64,000 nucleotides of DNA from Acinetobacter lwoffii (GTDB lineage Bacteria > Pseudomonadota > Gammaproteobacteria > Pseudomonadales > Moraxellaceae). Under the pieces are notes generated by a model. The model was not told the origin of the DNA and ran no database searches. It was given only the letters and a program-made list of their open reading frames with translations. Made by a program: the position numbers and the translations under genes. Positions 52,995 through 62,149 of the stretch are shown here, one piece after another (position 1 is the stretch's first letter; each line of letters starts with the position of its first letter). The DNA lies in assembly GCF_029024105.1 (NCBI RefSeq), contig NZ_CP118963.1, positions 124,001-188,000 of the forward strand, in the 5' to 3' direction.

Positions 52995-55130
52995 GTGACA
53001 ACACAAATATTTGATCCTTTAGCTTTATGCCTGATTCGGGTGGCTAAAGATTATGAAATTAGTATTACACAAGAAGGTTTATTATCAGGTTTGCCTTTAC
53101 CCAATGGAAAGCTAATACCTCAGTTTTTTTCACGTGCAGCTGATCGGGTAAGTTTGACAAGTAATATGGTACAGCAGAATCTGGATCAACTGAACCATTT
53201 TGTTTTTCCTGCCATTTTAATATTGAATAATAATACAGCTTGTGTTTTATATCGTTTTGATACAGAAAGACAGACTGCAACAGTATATTTTCCTGAAATG
53301 TTGGACACTGTGACAGAAGTGCCAATTGTCCAGTTACAAGAAAAATATCTGGGTTCAGTGATTTATTTACAACAACGTCAATTTGTGGCGGATAACAAGG
53401 TTAAGCTGGAAAAGACAAATCAGCATTGGTTCTGGAGCGTAATTCGACAGCACCGTTCCATGTACAAAGATATTTTATTAGCAGCCCTGTTCGTCAATAT
53501 CTTTGCTTTGTGTGCACCTTTTTTCGTAATGAATGTTTATGATCGTGTTGTTCCCAACCATGCTACAGATACCCTATGGGTACTCGCCTTTGGAATCATG
53601 ATTATTATTACGGCTGACTTTATTTTAAAACTGGTCCGTAGTTATTTTGTTGATTTGGCTGCAACCCGTGCTGATAACAAGCTATCTGCCTATATTATGG
53701 AAAAAGTATTAGGTCGGCGTATGGAACAGAATAATATGTCTGTTGGTATGATGGCCTCCAATATTCAGTCCTATGAGGCAATTCGTTCTTTTACCAGTTC
53801 TATGACTGTGGTATCACTGATTGACTTGCCATTTTTTGTTCTATTCTTAGCTGTTATCTGTATTATTTCATGGGTTTTCGTTATTCCTTTAGTCATCGCT
53901 GCAATCATTATTTTACTCTATGCATTATCAGTTCATATTAGTTTAAAAAAATTATCTGATGCGATGTCAGAAGCTTCTCAACAGCGTCAGGGATTATTGA
54001 TAGAAACCTTAAATAATCAGGAAACGATTAAAAGTTTTAATGCTGCTGGACGAATGCAAACTTTATGGGAAAAAGCCACTCGTTTTACCGTACAGTATTC
54101 TTCTAAATTACGTTTTATTGGTGGCACTGTTGGTAATTTTGCTGGATGGGTACAACAAACAGCAGGCGTTGTAATTATCCTGGTTGGAGTTTATCTTATT
54201 GTAGATGGAAAGTTGACCCAAGGTGCACTGATTGCCTGTTATTTATTATCAACTCGTGCCTTGGCTCCAATTGCACAAATTGCAGGTTTATTAACCCAAT
54301 ATTATCAGGCATCCAGTGCCTTAAATATGCTGAATCAAACTGTTGACGCTGAACAGGAACGAGAGAATCTAAAAGGTTGGGTGAGTCATCCACATCTTAT
54401 AGGACATATCGAATTTAAAAATGTCAGCTTATGTTATCCAAATGAATCACATTCTGCTTTAAATAATATCTCTTTCTCTATTCGAGCAGGAGAAAAAGTG
54501 GCGATTCTAGGAAAAGTAGGCTCAGGTAAAAGCTCAATTGAAAAGATACTATTGTCGCTCTATAAGCCGACTGAAGGGTCAGTATTTATTGATCAAACCA
54601 ATATTAGTCAGATTGATCCAGCAGAATTACGTAGCCAGATTGGTTATATTCCCCAGGACATACAATTGCTGAACGGTACAGTATTATCAAATATTGTCTT
54701 AGGTAATCCACATGCTAGCCGTGTTGCTTTGGAACAAAGTTTGGTTGTTTCTGGTTTAAGCCAGATTCTAAAAGCACATGAAGATGGTTTGTCATTACAA
54801 GTGGGTGAGGGTGGTCATAAATTATCTGGCGGACAGCGGCAGGCGGTTGCCGTGGCACGTGCAATTGCCCAGAATGCTAAAATTTTGGTTTTTGATGAAC
54901 CGACCAGTGCGATGGATACTCCCCTTGAGAATCATGTGATTCATCATCTAAAACATTATATGACAGCTCAACATACTTTAATTTTGGTCACACATAAACC
55001 TGCATTACTTACATTGGTTGATCGAATTATTATTTTAGAAGATGGAAAGATTATTGCTGATGGTGATAAGGAAAGTGTAATGAAAGCCATGTTTCCCCAA
55101 CAAGCTAAAGTTGCAGGAGCTGTATCATGA
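52995..55130 (+). CDS. Type I secretion ABC transporter (LapB-like)
   Basis: A 711-residue inner-membrane exporter. Residues 1-~140 are a C39-peptidase-like domain without the catalytic Cys (PLPNGKLIPQFFSRAADRV), as in RTX and LapB exporters that do not cleave a leader. Residues ~155-440 hold six membrane segments (for example ALFVNIFALCAPFFVMNVYD, VIILVGVYLIVDG). The ATPase has Walker A LGKVGSGKSS (near 505), signature LSGGQRQAVAVARAIA (near 610) and Walker B ILVFDEPTSAMD (near 635). The start is a GTG (52995). It powers export of the giant adhesin together with the next gene, which it overlaps by four bases. Confidence 0.95.
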   Translation: MTTQIFDPLALCLIRVAKDYEISITQEGLLSGLPLPNGKLIPQFFSRAADRVSLTSNMVQQNLDQLNHFVFPAILILNNNTACVLYRFDTERQTATVYFPEMLDTVTEVPIVQLQEKYLGSVIYLQQRQFVADNKVKLEKTNQHWFWSVIRQHRSMYKDILLAALFVNIFALCAPFFVMNVYDRVVPNHATDTLWVLAFGIMIIITADFILKLVRSYFVDLAATRADNKLSAYIMEKVLGRRMEQNNMSVGMMASNIQSYEAIRSFTSSMTVVSLIDLPFFVLFLAVICIISWVFVIPLVIAAIIILLYALSVHISLKKLSDAMSEASQQRQGLLIETLNNQETIKSFNAAGRMQTLWEKATRFTVQYSSKLRFIGGTVGNFAGWVQQTAGVVIILVGVYLIVDGKLTQGALIACYLLSTRALAPIAQIAGLLTQYYQASSALNMLNQTVDAEQERENLKGWVSHPHLIGHIEFKNVSLCYPNESHSALNNISFSIRAGEKVAILGKVGSGKSSIEKILLSLYKPTEGSVFIDQTNISQIDPAELRSQIGYIPQDIQLLNGTVLSNIVLGNPHASRVALEQSLVVSGLSQILKAHEDGLSLQVGEGGHKLSGGQRQAVAVARAIAQNAKILVFDEPTSAMDTPLENHVIHHLKHYMTAQHTLILVTHKPALLTLVDRIIILEDGKIIADGDKESVMKAMFPQQAKVAGAVS

Positions 55131-56566
55131 GCACAGAACACAATAAAACCCAAAGAGAGAAGATGTTTGGGGGCGTAGGTAAAAGTATTGAACAATCAGA
55201 AAAAGTTCTGAGTCCAGTGCTAGGGCGTTTAAATTTATTTAAAAAATATCAACCTGCTGATACAAATGACTGGAAAAGTCAGGTACAAGAAGTAACTCAA
55301 TCACAAAAGCCAATTCAGGCAAGAGTCATTCTTTATGTGATTGTAGTGTTGTTTATCTGTTTAATTATTTGGGCAGGTTTTGCTAAAGTCGATGAAATTA
55401 CTCGTGGTGAAGGAAAAGTGATTCCATCTCAACAGATGCAAGTGATTCAATCGGTTGATGGTGGCGTGGTTGAAAAGGTGTATGTGCAGGAAGGTGAGCA
55501 CGTCAAAAAAGGCGATCTATTGATTCGTATTGACCCGACACGGTTCACCTCAAATTTGAATGAAGTTAATGCCAAGATTTTTGCCTTGCAAACCAAAGTT
55601 AGACGTTTAAGTGCACAATTAAATGGCTCGGGCTATACCTCAGGCAGTGTCCCTGCGGGGGTTTCACCTGATGCAGCTGCAAACATTATGGCGCAAGAAA
55701 GCCAGTATTATGCGGAAAGTTTGCGCGAACTGAGCCAAAGAACGATGACCAATCAAGGTACGGTTTCGACTCGTCAACAGGAATCGCAACGTGCTCAAGC
55801 TGCACTCGGACAAGCTGAAAGAGCCTATCAACTTGCAGTGCGTGAACTCAATACCACACGACCTTTGTTAAAGACTGGTGCGGTGTCGGAAATGGATATT
55901 TTGCGCCTTGAACGTGACGTATCGAATGCCGATGGTGAACGTAAGCAGGCGGCAGCGAATTTAAGAGCTACGCAGGCATCTATTGGGGAAGCGCAATCAC
56001 GCACTTCTGAGGCTGCGGTGAGTTTAAAAAATCAATGGCGCAATGAACTGGCAGAAGCGCAAGCTCAGCTAGTGAGTTTAAAAGAAAGTATTTCAGGCGT
56101 AGCAGACCGAGTGAAAACCACCGATATTCGTTCACCGACCAATGGTATCGTGCAGAAAATTTTCTTTAATACCATTGGTGGGGTTGTGAAACCAAGCGAT
56201 CAAGTCGCGGAAATAGTACCTTTAGATGGACAATTGATTGTTGAAGCAAAAGTGTCTCCGAAAGATATTGCTTTTGTACGACCAGATTTGCCTGCGGTGA
56301 TTAAATTTACGGCCTATGATTTTTCAATCTATGGCGGAATGAATGCGAAAGTAAAACATATTAGCCCAGACACATTTACCGATGAAAAAGGCAATATGTT
56401 TTATATCGTCCGTGCAGTGACTGATAAACCAACGTTTGGTAAAGGATTATCCGTGATTCCCGGCATGACCGTTCAATTGGATATTATGACAGGGAAGAAA
56501 ACTATTCTTTCTTATCTGCTTAAACCAATTCTTAAAGCGAAAAATAATGCCTTAACCGAACGTTAA
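55127..56566 (+). CDS. HlyD-family periplasmic adaptor of type I secretion (LapC-like)
   Basis: A 479-residue membrane fusion protein. A single transmembrane helix lies near residues 65-85 (RVILYVIVVLFICLIIWAGF), followed by VDEITRGEGKVIPSQQMQVI and the lipoyl-like half GGVVEKVYVQEGEHVKKGDL. Long coiled-coil hairpins run from about 140 to 320, then the second lipoyl half DIRSPTNGIVQKIFFNTIGG. The C-terminal beta domain ends SVIPGMTVQLDIMTGKKTIL, typical of HlyD/LapC. The ATG overlaps the ABC gene's stop (ATGA). It bridges the ABC exporter and the TolC-like channel. Confidence 0.95.
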   Translation: MSTEHNKTQREKMFGGVGKSIEQSEKVLSPVLGRLNLFKKYQPADTNDWKSQVQEVTQSQKPIQARVILYVIVVLFICLIIWAGFAKVDEITRGEGKVIPSQQMQVIQSVDGGVVEKVYVQEGEHVKKGDLLIRIDPTRFTSNLNEVNAKIFALQTKVRRLSAQLNGSGYTSGSVPAGVSPDAAANIMAQESQYYAESLRELSQRTMTNQGTVSTRQQESQRAQAALGQAERAYQLAVRELNTTRPLLKTGAVSEMDILRLERDVSNADGERKQAAANLRATQASIGEAQSRTSEAAVSLKNQWRNELAEAQAQLVSLKESISGVADRVKTTDIRSPTNGIVQKIFFNTIGGVVKPSDQVAEIVPLDGQLIVEAKVSPKDIAFVRPDLPAVIKFTAYDFSIYGGMNAKVKHISPDTFTDEKGNMFYIVRAVTDKPTFGKGLSVIPGMTVQLDIMTGKKTILSYLLKPILKAKNNALTER

Positions 56567-56590
56567 GTCGAATAAAAACCGAAATCTCTT

Positions 56591-56620
56591 AAAATCCCTC
56601 TTTTGAAAAGAGGGATTTTT
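56591..56620 (+). terminator. Strong terminator after the HlyD-type gene
   Basis: AAAATCCCTCTTTT and AAAAGAGGGATTTT are perfectly complementary around a single G, followed by Ts. It closes the secretion operon and may also serve the minus-strand CAP gene from the other side. Confidence 0.9.
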
Positions 56621-56692
56621 GATTTATAAAGTAAATTTTAAACGCGCGAAATTTACATTTTATTGAAGCAGATAAAAAATCTAAATTCATTT

Positions 56693-57310
56693 TTAGTTTT
56701 TTCCAGTGCCAAAATGTTGCACCCAATACGTTCGATGAGTTACATCATTTCGAACGCAGGTAATCGCATAATCTTTAAATTGGGGTTTCATTAAGTTATC
56801 GCAATGTCCAGGACTGAGCGCCAGCCAATTTTCTAAAACTTGTTTTAGGTTGCTTTGACCTGTTGCTAAATTTTCCCCACCACCACCTTTGTATCCTGTT
56901 TTTTTAATACGAGCTCTCAGATTTTCACCACTTCGACCGACATGACTTAAAATCTGACGTTGCGAAATATCCAGCGCATGTGCAGTTGAACTTGTTTGTA
57001 ATTGATTATTCCATTTTAGCGAGTGGGTAGCCGAGTAAGCTATTTTTCCACATTGTTGCGGTTGATGCCGAATCACGTTAATGGCATTTAAAACGGCTTG
57101 CTGATATTGTGGATTTTTAATGTCATCACAAGAGATTTTGTCAAAAGAGGCTAAAGTCTGTTGAGGATTTTTTTGAGTGGGTATCGTTGTTGATTTTGCA
57201 ATGGTTTTATTTGATTGATGCTGCAAAGGCTGTTGTGGTTGTGAATTTGAACATCCATGTAGTAAAAAGTATAGACTGCATATAAAAGAATGATAAGCAA
57301 TATTTTTCAT
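56693..57310 (-). CDS. CAP-domain (SCP/PR1-like) lipoprotein
   Basis: A 205-residue protein with a lipoprotein signal ending LLHGCS (Cys near residue 20), then a Gln/Thr-rich linker. The CAP domain begins near residue 65 (NPQYQQAVLNAINVIRHQ) with the markers SSTAHALDISQRQILSHVGR, GGGGENLATG and LENWLALSPGHCDNLMKP, and ends YWVQHFGT. Family roles vary (peptidases, lipid binding); this one probably sits in the periplasm on the inner or outer membrane. It stands alone on the minus strand. Confidence 0.88.
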   Translation of the reverse strand: MKNIAYHSFICSLYFLLHGCSNSQPQQPLQHQSNKTIAKSTTIPTQKNPQQTLASFDKISCDDIKNPQYQQAVLNAINVIRHQPQQCGKIAYSATHSLKWNNQLQTSSTAHALDISQRQILSHVGRSGENLRARIKKTGYKGGGGENLATGQSNLKQVLENWLALSPGHCDNLMKPQFKDYAITCVRNDVTHRTYWVQHFGTGKN

Positions 57311-57349
57311 AGTGCACCTCTAGCAAATTTTTTTATTCATCAGATGTAT

Positions 57350-57876
57350 TAGTTCAGACTTGATCGGACATAACTCTTGAAAAAGAGAAAGTTACCCATT
57401 TTGATAAAGGTGTCGAAATCTTAATCAAACAAAGGTAACTTTCTTATGTTGCATACTAACAATCAAATCATCAAACACAAAGTAGGCTTACTCAATTTAG
57501 CTGAAGAGCTTCAAAATGTTTCTAGAGCATGCAAAGTGATGGGTGTCTCTAGAGATACTTTTCATCGCTATCAGGAGCTAGTACAGTCTGGGGACATGGA
57601 TGCATTGATCAATAAATCCCGTCGAGTACCTAATCTAAAAAATCGTGTAGATGATGCTACAGAACTAGCAGTCATTGATTTCGCAACTCAGTATCCAGCT
57701 TATGGGCAGCATCGTACTAGTAACGAATTACGCAAGAAGGGTGTATTTGTTTCAGGTAGCGGTGTTCGCTCTATTTGGTTACGCTATGATTTAGAGAACT
57801 TTAAGAAGCGTTTGAAAGCACTCGCAGCTAAAGTGGCACAGGATGGTATCGAATTAAATGATCATCAGATTGCTGC
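57350..57876 (+). mobile_element. 5' fragment of an IS481-like element, truncated by IS21
   Basis: From about 57350 (TAGTTCAGACTTGATCGG) to the IS21 left end at 57877. The left end is only approximate. The right part of the element, including the catalytic domain of its transposase, is not found on the far side of the IS21 element, so it was lost. Confidence 0.55.
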
Positions 57877-57907
57877 TGTTAGCGACAGTGTAAAAATGAC
57901 CCCCTAA
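57446..57907 (+). pseudogene. IS481-family transposase, C-terminally truncated
   Basis: The first ~143 residues are a transposase helix-turn-helix and linker region (NVSRACKVMGVSRDTFHRYQ, IDFATQYPAYGQHRTSNELR, GSGVRSIWLRYDLENF). The DDE domain that should follow is absent. From 57877 the frame runs into the left end of the IS21 element and stops at 57907. The remaining fragment cannot be an active transposase. Confidence 0.82.
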
Positions 57908-57964
57908 CGGCATTTAAAAACTGACCCCCTTGGTTAATATAGCGGTCATTTTGGACTGCTCAAC

Positions 57965-58984
57965 ATGTTAACTTTGGAGCAAGCAGTGACAATCCAAATA
58001 CTTCATCAACAAGGTAAATCTATTAAAGCCATTAGTCGTGAACTGGGGGTGTCCAGAAATACCGTACGTAAATATTTACGGCAAAACACCACACCTCAGT
58101 ATCAGCGTATACAGCCTAGAATAAGTATCCTTGACCCATATAAACCCTATTTACTCCAACGTGTAAACGCAGCTCATCCTGAATGGATTCCTGCTGTTGT
58201 GCTCTACCAGGAAATTTTAAGGTTGGGATATCCAGGAAAGATCAGGATCTTGAGGGAATATCTTGCAACATTAAAACCAGTTGCTAAACCAGAACCGATC
58301 ATTCGTTTTGAAACCCAACCTGGCCAACAAATGCAGGTAGATTTCACGACAATTCGACGCAACAACACGACTTTAAAAGCCTTTGTCGCAACATTAGGGT
58401 ATTCCAGAGCGACTTTCGTGAAATTTTATGATCATGAACGTACGGATGCATGGATCGATGGTCTAGAAAATGCATTTCAGTTCTTTGCAGTAGTACCTCA
58501 AGAAATCCTGTTTAATAACGCTAAAACGATCATGATTGAACGGGATGCCTATCAGGAGGGGCAGCATAAATGGAACCCCAAACTGCTCGACTGTGCCAAG
58601 AAGTACAGCTTTCGTCCTCGCGTATGTAAGCCCTACCGCGCACAGACCAAAGGCAAAGTTGAACGCTTTAATGGATACCTCAAATCAAGCTTTATTGTGC
58701 CATTGAAAGCAAGCCTGAAGACTTCGGGTTTACTGTTAGATGTTGATGTCGCCAATGCCCACATTGGCCGGTGGCTGCATGAAACCGCCAATCAGCGGAT
58801 TCATGCCACCACGCAAGAAAAACCGGCTGTTCGACTGCAACAGGAGCAGCAAAAATTTACGCCATTACCGCAATCAGATACAGGTTCTAGCACTGTACCT
58901 GTTGCAGCAGCACAGCATGTCATGCCCTACGAGAGTTTGCAGCATCCCTTATCGGTATATGACCAGTTGCTAGGAGTTTCCTGA
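57965..58984 (+). CDS. istA: IS21-family transposase IstA
   Basis: A 339-residue transposase. An N-terminal helix-turn-helix is visible (LHQQGKSIKAISRELGVSRN, residues about 11-30). The DDE catalytic core includes Asp in QMQVDFTTIRR, Asn/Asp-region FNNAKTIMI and Glu in KGKVERFNGYLKSSF. It overlaps istB at TGATG, which is the usual istAB coupling. No interruption is seen, so it may be active. Confidence 0.92.
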   Translation: MLTLEQAVTIQILHQQGKSIKAISRELGVSRNTVRKYLRQNTTPQYQRIQPRISILDPYKPYLLQRVNAAHPEWIPAVVLYQEILRLGYPGKIRILREYLATLKPVAKPEPIIRFETQPGQQMQVDFTTIRRNNTTLKAFVATLGYSRATFVKFYDHERTDAWIDGLENAFQFFAVVPQEILFNNAKTIMIERDAYQEGQHKWNPKLLDCAKKYSFRPRVCKPYRAQTKGKVERFNGYLKSSFIVPLKASLKTSGLLLDVDVANAHIGRWLHETANQRIHATTQEKPAVRLQQEQQKFTPLPQSDTGSSTVPVAAAQHVMPYESLQHPLSVYDQLLGVS

Positions 58985-59757
58985 TGAATCTGCAATACGA
59001 CCGTATAGAGCAACTTTGCCAAAAGCTCAATCTGCCTGCCATCGCATCACAATGGTCACATCATGCACAACAAACATTAGGTCAAGATGGAAGTTATGCC
59101 GACTTTGTTGAAGCGATCTTGACGCATGAATATGCTGCCAGGCAACAGCGCAGCCAGCAGGTCCTGATGAAACTCTCAGGCCTGCCTCAAATGAAAACAC
59201 TGGAAGGTTACGATTTTAATTATGCACTAGGTGCTCCAAAATCACAGGTGGTCGAGTTGTTCAACTTGAGCTTTATCTCGAGAGCAGAAAATGTGGTGTT
59301 TCTTAGTGCTAGTGATGTAGGGAAAACGCATTTATCCATGGCATTAGACTATAAGGCCATCATAAACAATGTCAAAACCAAGTTTATTACCGCCGCCGAT
59401 CTCATGCTGCAACTCAGTACAGCCTATCAGCAAGGTAAATTGAAAACCTATATGCAACGGGTGATACTCGCCCCGAAATTACTGATAATCGATGAAATTG
59501 GTTATTTACCGTTTGGACGTGAAGAAGCGAATCTGTTCTTTAACGTGATTACCAAGCGTTATGAAAAAGGCAGTCCAATATTGACGAGTAACTTACCCTT
59601 TAGCCAATGGTCTAAGTCGTTTGCGGATGATGTTAGGTTGACCGCTGCGATGTTAGATCGGCTATTACATCACTGTCATGTGGTACAAATATCGGGTGAG
59701 AGTTATCGTTTGAAGGATAAAAAAAGAATTGGGATTCAGCCCCAGGTTGAAACTTAA
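58984..59757 (+). CDS. istB: IS21-family helper ATPase IstB
   Basis: A 257-residue AAA+ ATPase that selects target DNA and activates IstA. The Walker A region reads FLSASDVGKTHLSMALDYKA (near residue 100-120); the first Gly positions of the usual GPSGVGKT are replaced by Ser-Ala-Ser-Asp, while Gly-Lys-Thr is kept. Walker B is LLIIDEIGYLPFG, and PILTSNLPFSQWSKSF and a C-terminal HHCHVVQISGESYRLKDKK are typical. The altered Walker A may lower ATP binding. Confidence 0.9.
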   Translation: MNLQYDRIEQLCQKLNLPAIASQWSHHAQQTLGQDGSYADFVEAILTHEYAARQQRSQQVLMKLSGLPQMKTLEGYDFNYALGAPKSQVVELFNLSFISRAENVVFLSASDVGKTHLSMALDYKAIINNVKTKFITAADLMLQLSTAYQQGKLKTYMQRVILAPKLLIIDEIGYLPFGREEANLFFNVITKRYEKGSPILTSNLPFSQWSKSFADDVRLTAAMLDRLLHHCHVVQISGESYRLKDKKRIGIQPQVET

Positions 59758-59859
59758 TACGAGATCAAAGGGGTCAATTTTACTTTGCCATTTGTAAGGT
59801 AAAAGGGGTCAATTTTAGAATGCCGTTGACAAATACACAAGTTTTACAGGTGAAACCAA

Positions 59860-60054
59860 ATGAGTGAACAACAACTAACATTTAAAGAAGGCTATGACAT
59901 CTTAAAGAAGAATGCTGAGCTTCTAGAGTCTCAAGAGGAGCCGGACATTGATAACCTGATGAAAGTTGTTGAAGAATCCATGGCAGCTTATAAAAACTGT
60001 AAGCAACGCATTGATGCAGTACAACAAGCATTGAATGAAAGCTTTAAGGATTAA
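59860..60054 (+). CDS. xseB: Exodeoxyribonuclease VII small subunit-like protein
   Basis: A 64-residue protein matching the short helical XseB family: LTFKEGYDILKKNAELLESQ, followed by DNLMKVVEESMAAYKNCKQR and IDAVQQAL. XseB with XseA degrades single-stranded DNA. No xseA is in the window. It starts 29 bases after the IS21 right end behind AGGTGAAA, so its own promoter was probably replaced by the IS. It converges with umuC, the stop codons overlapping by a few bases. Confidence 0.75.
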   Translation: MSEQQLTFKEGYDILKKNAELLESQEEPDIDNLMKVVEESMAAYKNCKQRIDAVQQALNESFKD

Positions 60055-61357
60055 TCTTTAATTGTTAGCAGTTGATCCCACTTAAAGTAGTTCTGTGTTA
60101 GCCGATCTCGTGACATATTCCATGTTCTGTTCGGCATTAAACTCGCGCCCAAGGCAATCTTGGTTTTGCCATACTTAAGATGAATCGCTTCAAGGGAATC
60201 CATCAAGGCATTGCTGACTTCGATGTGTTTCATATCAATGAACATGTCATACACATGGTTTTCCTTTGGTTCGAGACACGTCAGAATCACGCCGCATTTC
60301 TTGAATGCTATATCATTTGCATACAGGCCATCAATCATCGTTGTAGCGAGTTTAGAGAGCACTAATAAGTTGTCGGTAGGTTCTGGTAAAGCTAATGATA
60401 AAGACTTGTTGTAGCAGGGCTTTGAGCTATCAAATGGGTTTGATTGAACGAAACCAATCAGACAACCACACAACAAATTATCATCTCTCAGTCTGCTAAC
60501 AGCATCCATGACATACAGCGACATGGCTTCCTTGAGATCATCTATGTGATAGACCCTCTGCCCAAAGGAGCGACTAGCAATGATTTGCTTCTTTGCAGGA
60601 GGCGTATGTTCCAATTCAATGCAAGCAATTCCATGGAGTTCCAATAAGGTTCTGTGCATCACTACAGAGAATTGGTCTCGGATCATCAGAGGGGAAGCCA
60701 AGACAAAATCCATCACTGAATGAATCCCCATACTGTTGAGCTTCTTCGTATACTTTCGACCAATGCCCCATACTTCACTTACATCAATTGCTTGATAGAC
60801 GCTCTCGGCTGAGCATGGATCCATTGAAACCAAGTTGCATACGCCATTGAAGTAATCGTTCTTCTTGGCAATATGGTTTGCGAGTTTCGCTTCTGTCTTT
60901 GAGCGTCCTATGCCAATACATACAGGTAAACCAAGCCAAGAAAACAAACGCTGACGAATCTGATGAGCATATTCAGTCAAGTCGTAATTCCCTGCATGAG
61001 CTGTCAGATCCAGAAAGCACTCATCAATAGAGTAAATCTCTTGCTCTTTTGGCGATACAAAATCGGCTAGGATTTTCATGAATCTGCGAGACATCTCTGC
61101 ATACAGTGCATAGTTGCTCGATAGCACCTGTACCTGATGCTGTTCGACGATGTCCTTAATCTGGAAGAGAGGAACACCCATCTTGATGCCCAAGTCTTTG
61201 GCTTCTTGGGAACGTGCCACAGCACAGCCATCATTGTTGGATAGCACAATGACAGGCTTTTGTTCAGACTAGGGTTGAAGACACGTTCACAACTGACATA
61301 GCAATTATTGATGTCTACAAGTGCATAGATCTTCTGGTGAGCTACTTGCATGAGCAT
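60051..61357 (-). pseudogene. umuC: UmuC, Y-family DNA polymerase V subunit, one frameshift
   Basis: Two frames together make a full UmuC of about 435 residues. The 5' frame (from ATG 61357 or 61351) encodes HQKIYALVDINNCYVSCERV to FNPSLNK. One base missing in the T-run at 61258-61261 (an A-run in the coding sense) separates it from PVIVLSNNDGCAVARSQEAK and the remainder. The intact part, read from the longer frame beginning inside this join, has the catalytic EIYSIDECFLDLT and GIGRSKTEAKLANHIAKKN. UmuC is an error-prone translesion polymerase of the SOS response. As written it is inactive; the single homopolymer indel may be a sequencing error. Confidence 0.85.
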
Positions 61358-61372
61358 GAAACCAATCAAGTA

Positions 61373-61420
61373 TTAACGCTTTCTGAATGGCTTGATGACA
61401 AAAGTCACTATGAATAGCCA
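61373..61420 (-). pseudogene. umuD: Probable C-terminal remnant of umuD
   Basis: Directly upstream of umuC on the same strand, the last codons before a TAA (61373-61375) read IVTFVIKPFRKR, similar to the end of UmuD proteins, which finish with GVVT.VI plus basic residues. The frame is cut by the left end of the IS3-family element at about 61428. Only about 15 codons remain, so this is a tentative call. Confidence 0.35.
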
Positions 61421-61474
61421 CCGATTTTGTAGACACCTTTTAGTTAGATAAAATGGCTAATTAACGAGGTGCTT

Positions 61475-61753
61475 ATGAGCAGTAAACGATACCCTGAAGA
61501 ATTCAAAATTGAAGCAGTAAAACAAGTCACTGAGAAAGGTCATAGTGTGGCTGAAGTTGCTACACGTTTAGGAACCACTACACATAGTCTGTATGCTTGG
61601 ATCAAACGTTATGATCCACAGCAGCCCAAGACAACAGAATCTAGTGATCCAACTACAGAATTAGCGAAATTAAAAAAAGAGCTGCAAAGGGTCACTGAAG
61701 AAAGGGACATATTAAAAAAGGCCGCGGTGTACTTCGCAAGCCAGTCCAAATGA
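61475..61753 (+). CDS. IS3-family OrfA (DNA-binding part)
   Basis: A 92-residue protein with an N-terminal helix-turn-helix (SKRYPEEFKIEAVKQVTEKG, VAEVATRLGTTTHSLYAWI) and a C-terminal leucine-zipper-like helix (LAKLKKELQRVTEERDILKK). ATG 61475 follows GAGG at 61466-61469; a GTG two codons earlier is less likely. An AAAAAAG slippery heptamer at 61714-61720 near the end is the typical -1 frameshift site that joins OrfA to OrfB. Confidence 0.88.
   Translation: MSSKRYPEEFKIEAVKQVTEKGHSVAEVATRLGTTTHSLYAWIKRYDPQQPKTTESSDPTTELAKLKKELQRVTEERDILKKAAVYFASQSK
61714..61720 (+). promoter_or_regulatory. Programmed -1 frameshift site of the IS3-family element
   Basis: The heptamer AAAAAAG lies in the last part of orfA, just before the overlapping orfB frame. 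In IS3-type elements slippage at such a site makes the OrfAB transposase. Confidence 0.6.
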
Positions 61754-62149
61754 GGTACGCCTTTATTCGGGACAACCAACATATATGGTCTGTTCGTCGT
61801 TTATGTTCAACGTTAGATGTTCATCACAGTGGTTATTACGCCTGGTTAAAGAAACCTACCAGTATAACTGCGAGGAAGCGGCAACAGCTTTCAGGATTAA
61901 TTAAACAGTTCTGGTTGGAATCTGGCGGAGTCTACGGTTATCGCAAGATTCATTGTGATTTGAAAGACGTTGGCGAAAGTTGCGGTATCAATCGAGTACA
62001 TCGACTCATGAAGGCGAATGGTCTCAAGTCACAGCGTGGCTATCGCAAACCTAGAGCTAATGTTAGTACTCCATCGATTGTGGCTCGAAATACTTTAGAC
62101 AGACAGTTTAACCCCACCCAGCCCAACCAGTTGTGGGTGACTGACATCA
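61750..62149 (+). pseudogene. IS3-family OrfB, 5' exon, interrupted by the group II intron
   Basis: The frame carries the N-terminal part of an IS3 OrfB: IWSVRRLCSTLDVHHSGYYA, SGGVYGYRKIHCDLKD and LDRQFNPTQPNQLWVTDI, where the final Asp is the first DDE residue. After GTGACTGACATCA the sequence changes to intron RNA, and a stop occurs at 62172. The reading frame resumes after the intron. If the intron splices, OrfB can still be produced; otherwise the transposase is dead. The far end lies outside the window. Confidence 0.82.

Larger units (their letters stand above)
57877..59831 (+). mobile_element. IS21-family insertion sequence
   Basis: The left end TGTTAGCGACAG, continuing to TAAAAATGACCCC, and the complement of the right end, TGTCAACGGCAT continuing to TAAAATTGACCCC, are imperfect inverted repeats starting with TGT, as in IS21. 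Each end also has a second internal copy of the TGACCCC motif (near 57929 and 59770), the multiple-repeat structure used by IS21 IstA. Length is about 1955 bases. Flanking bases (GCTGC on the left, AATAC on the right) do not match, so no target duplication is visible. Confidence 0.82.
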
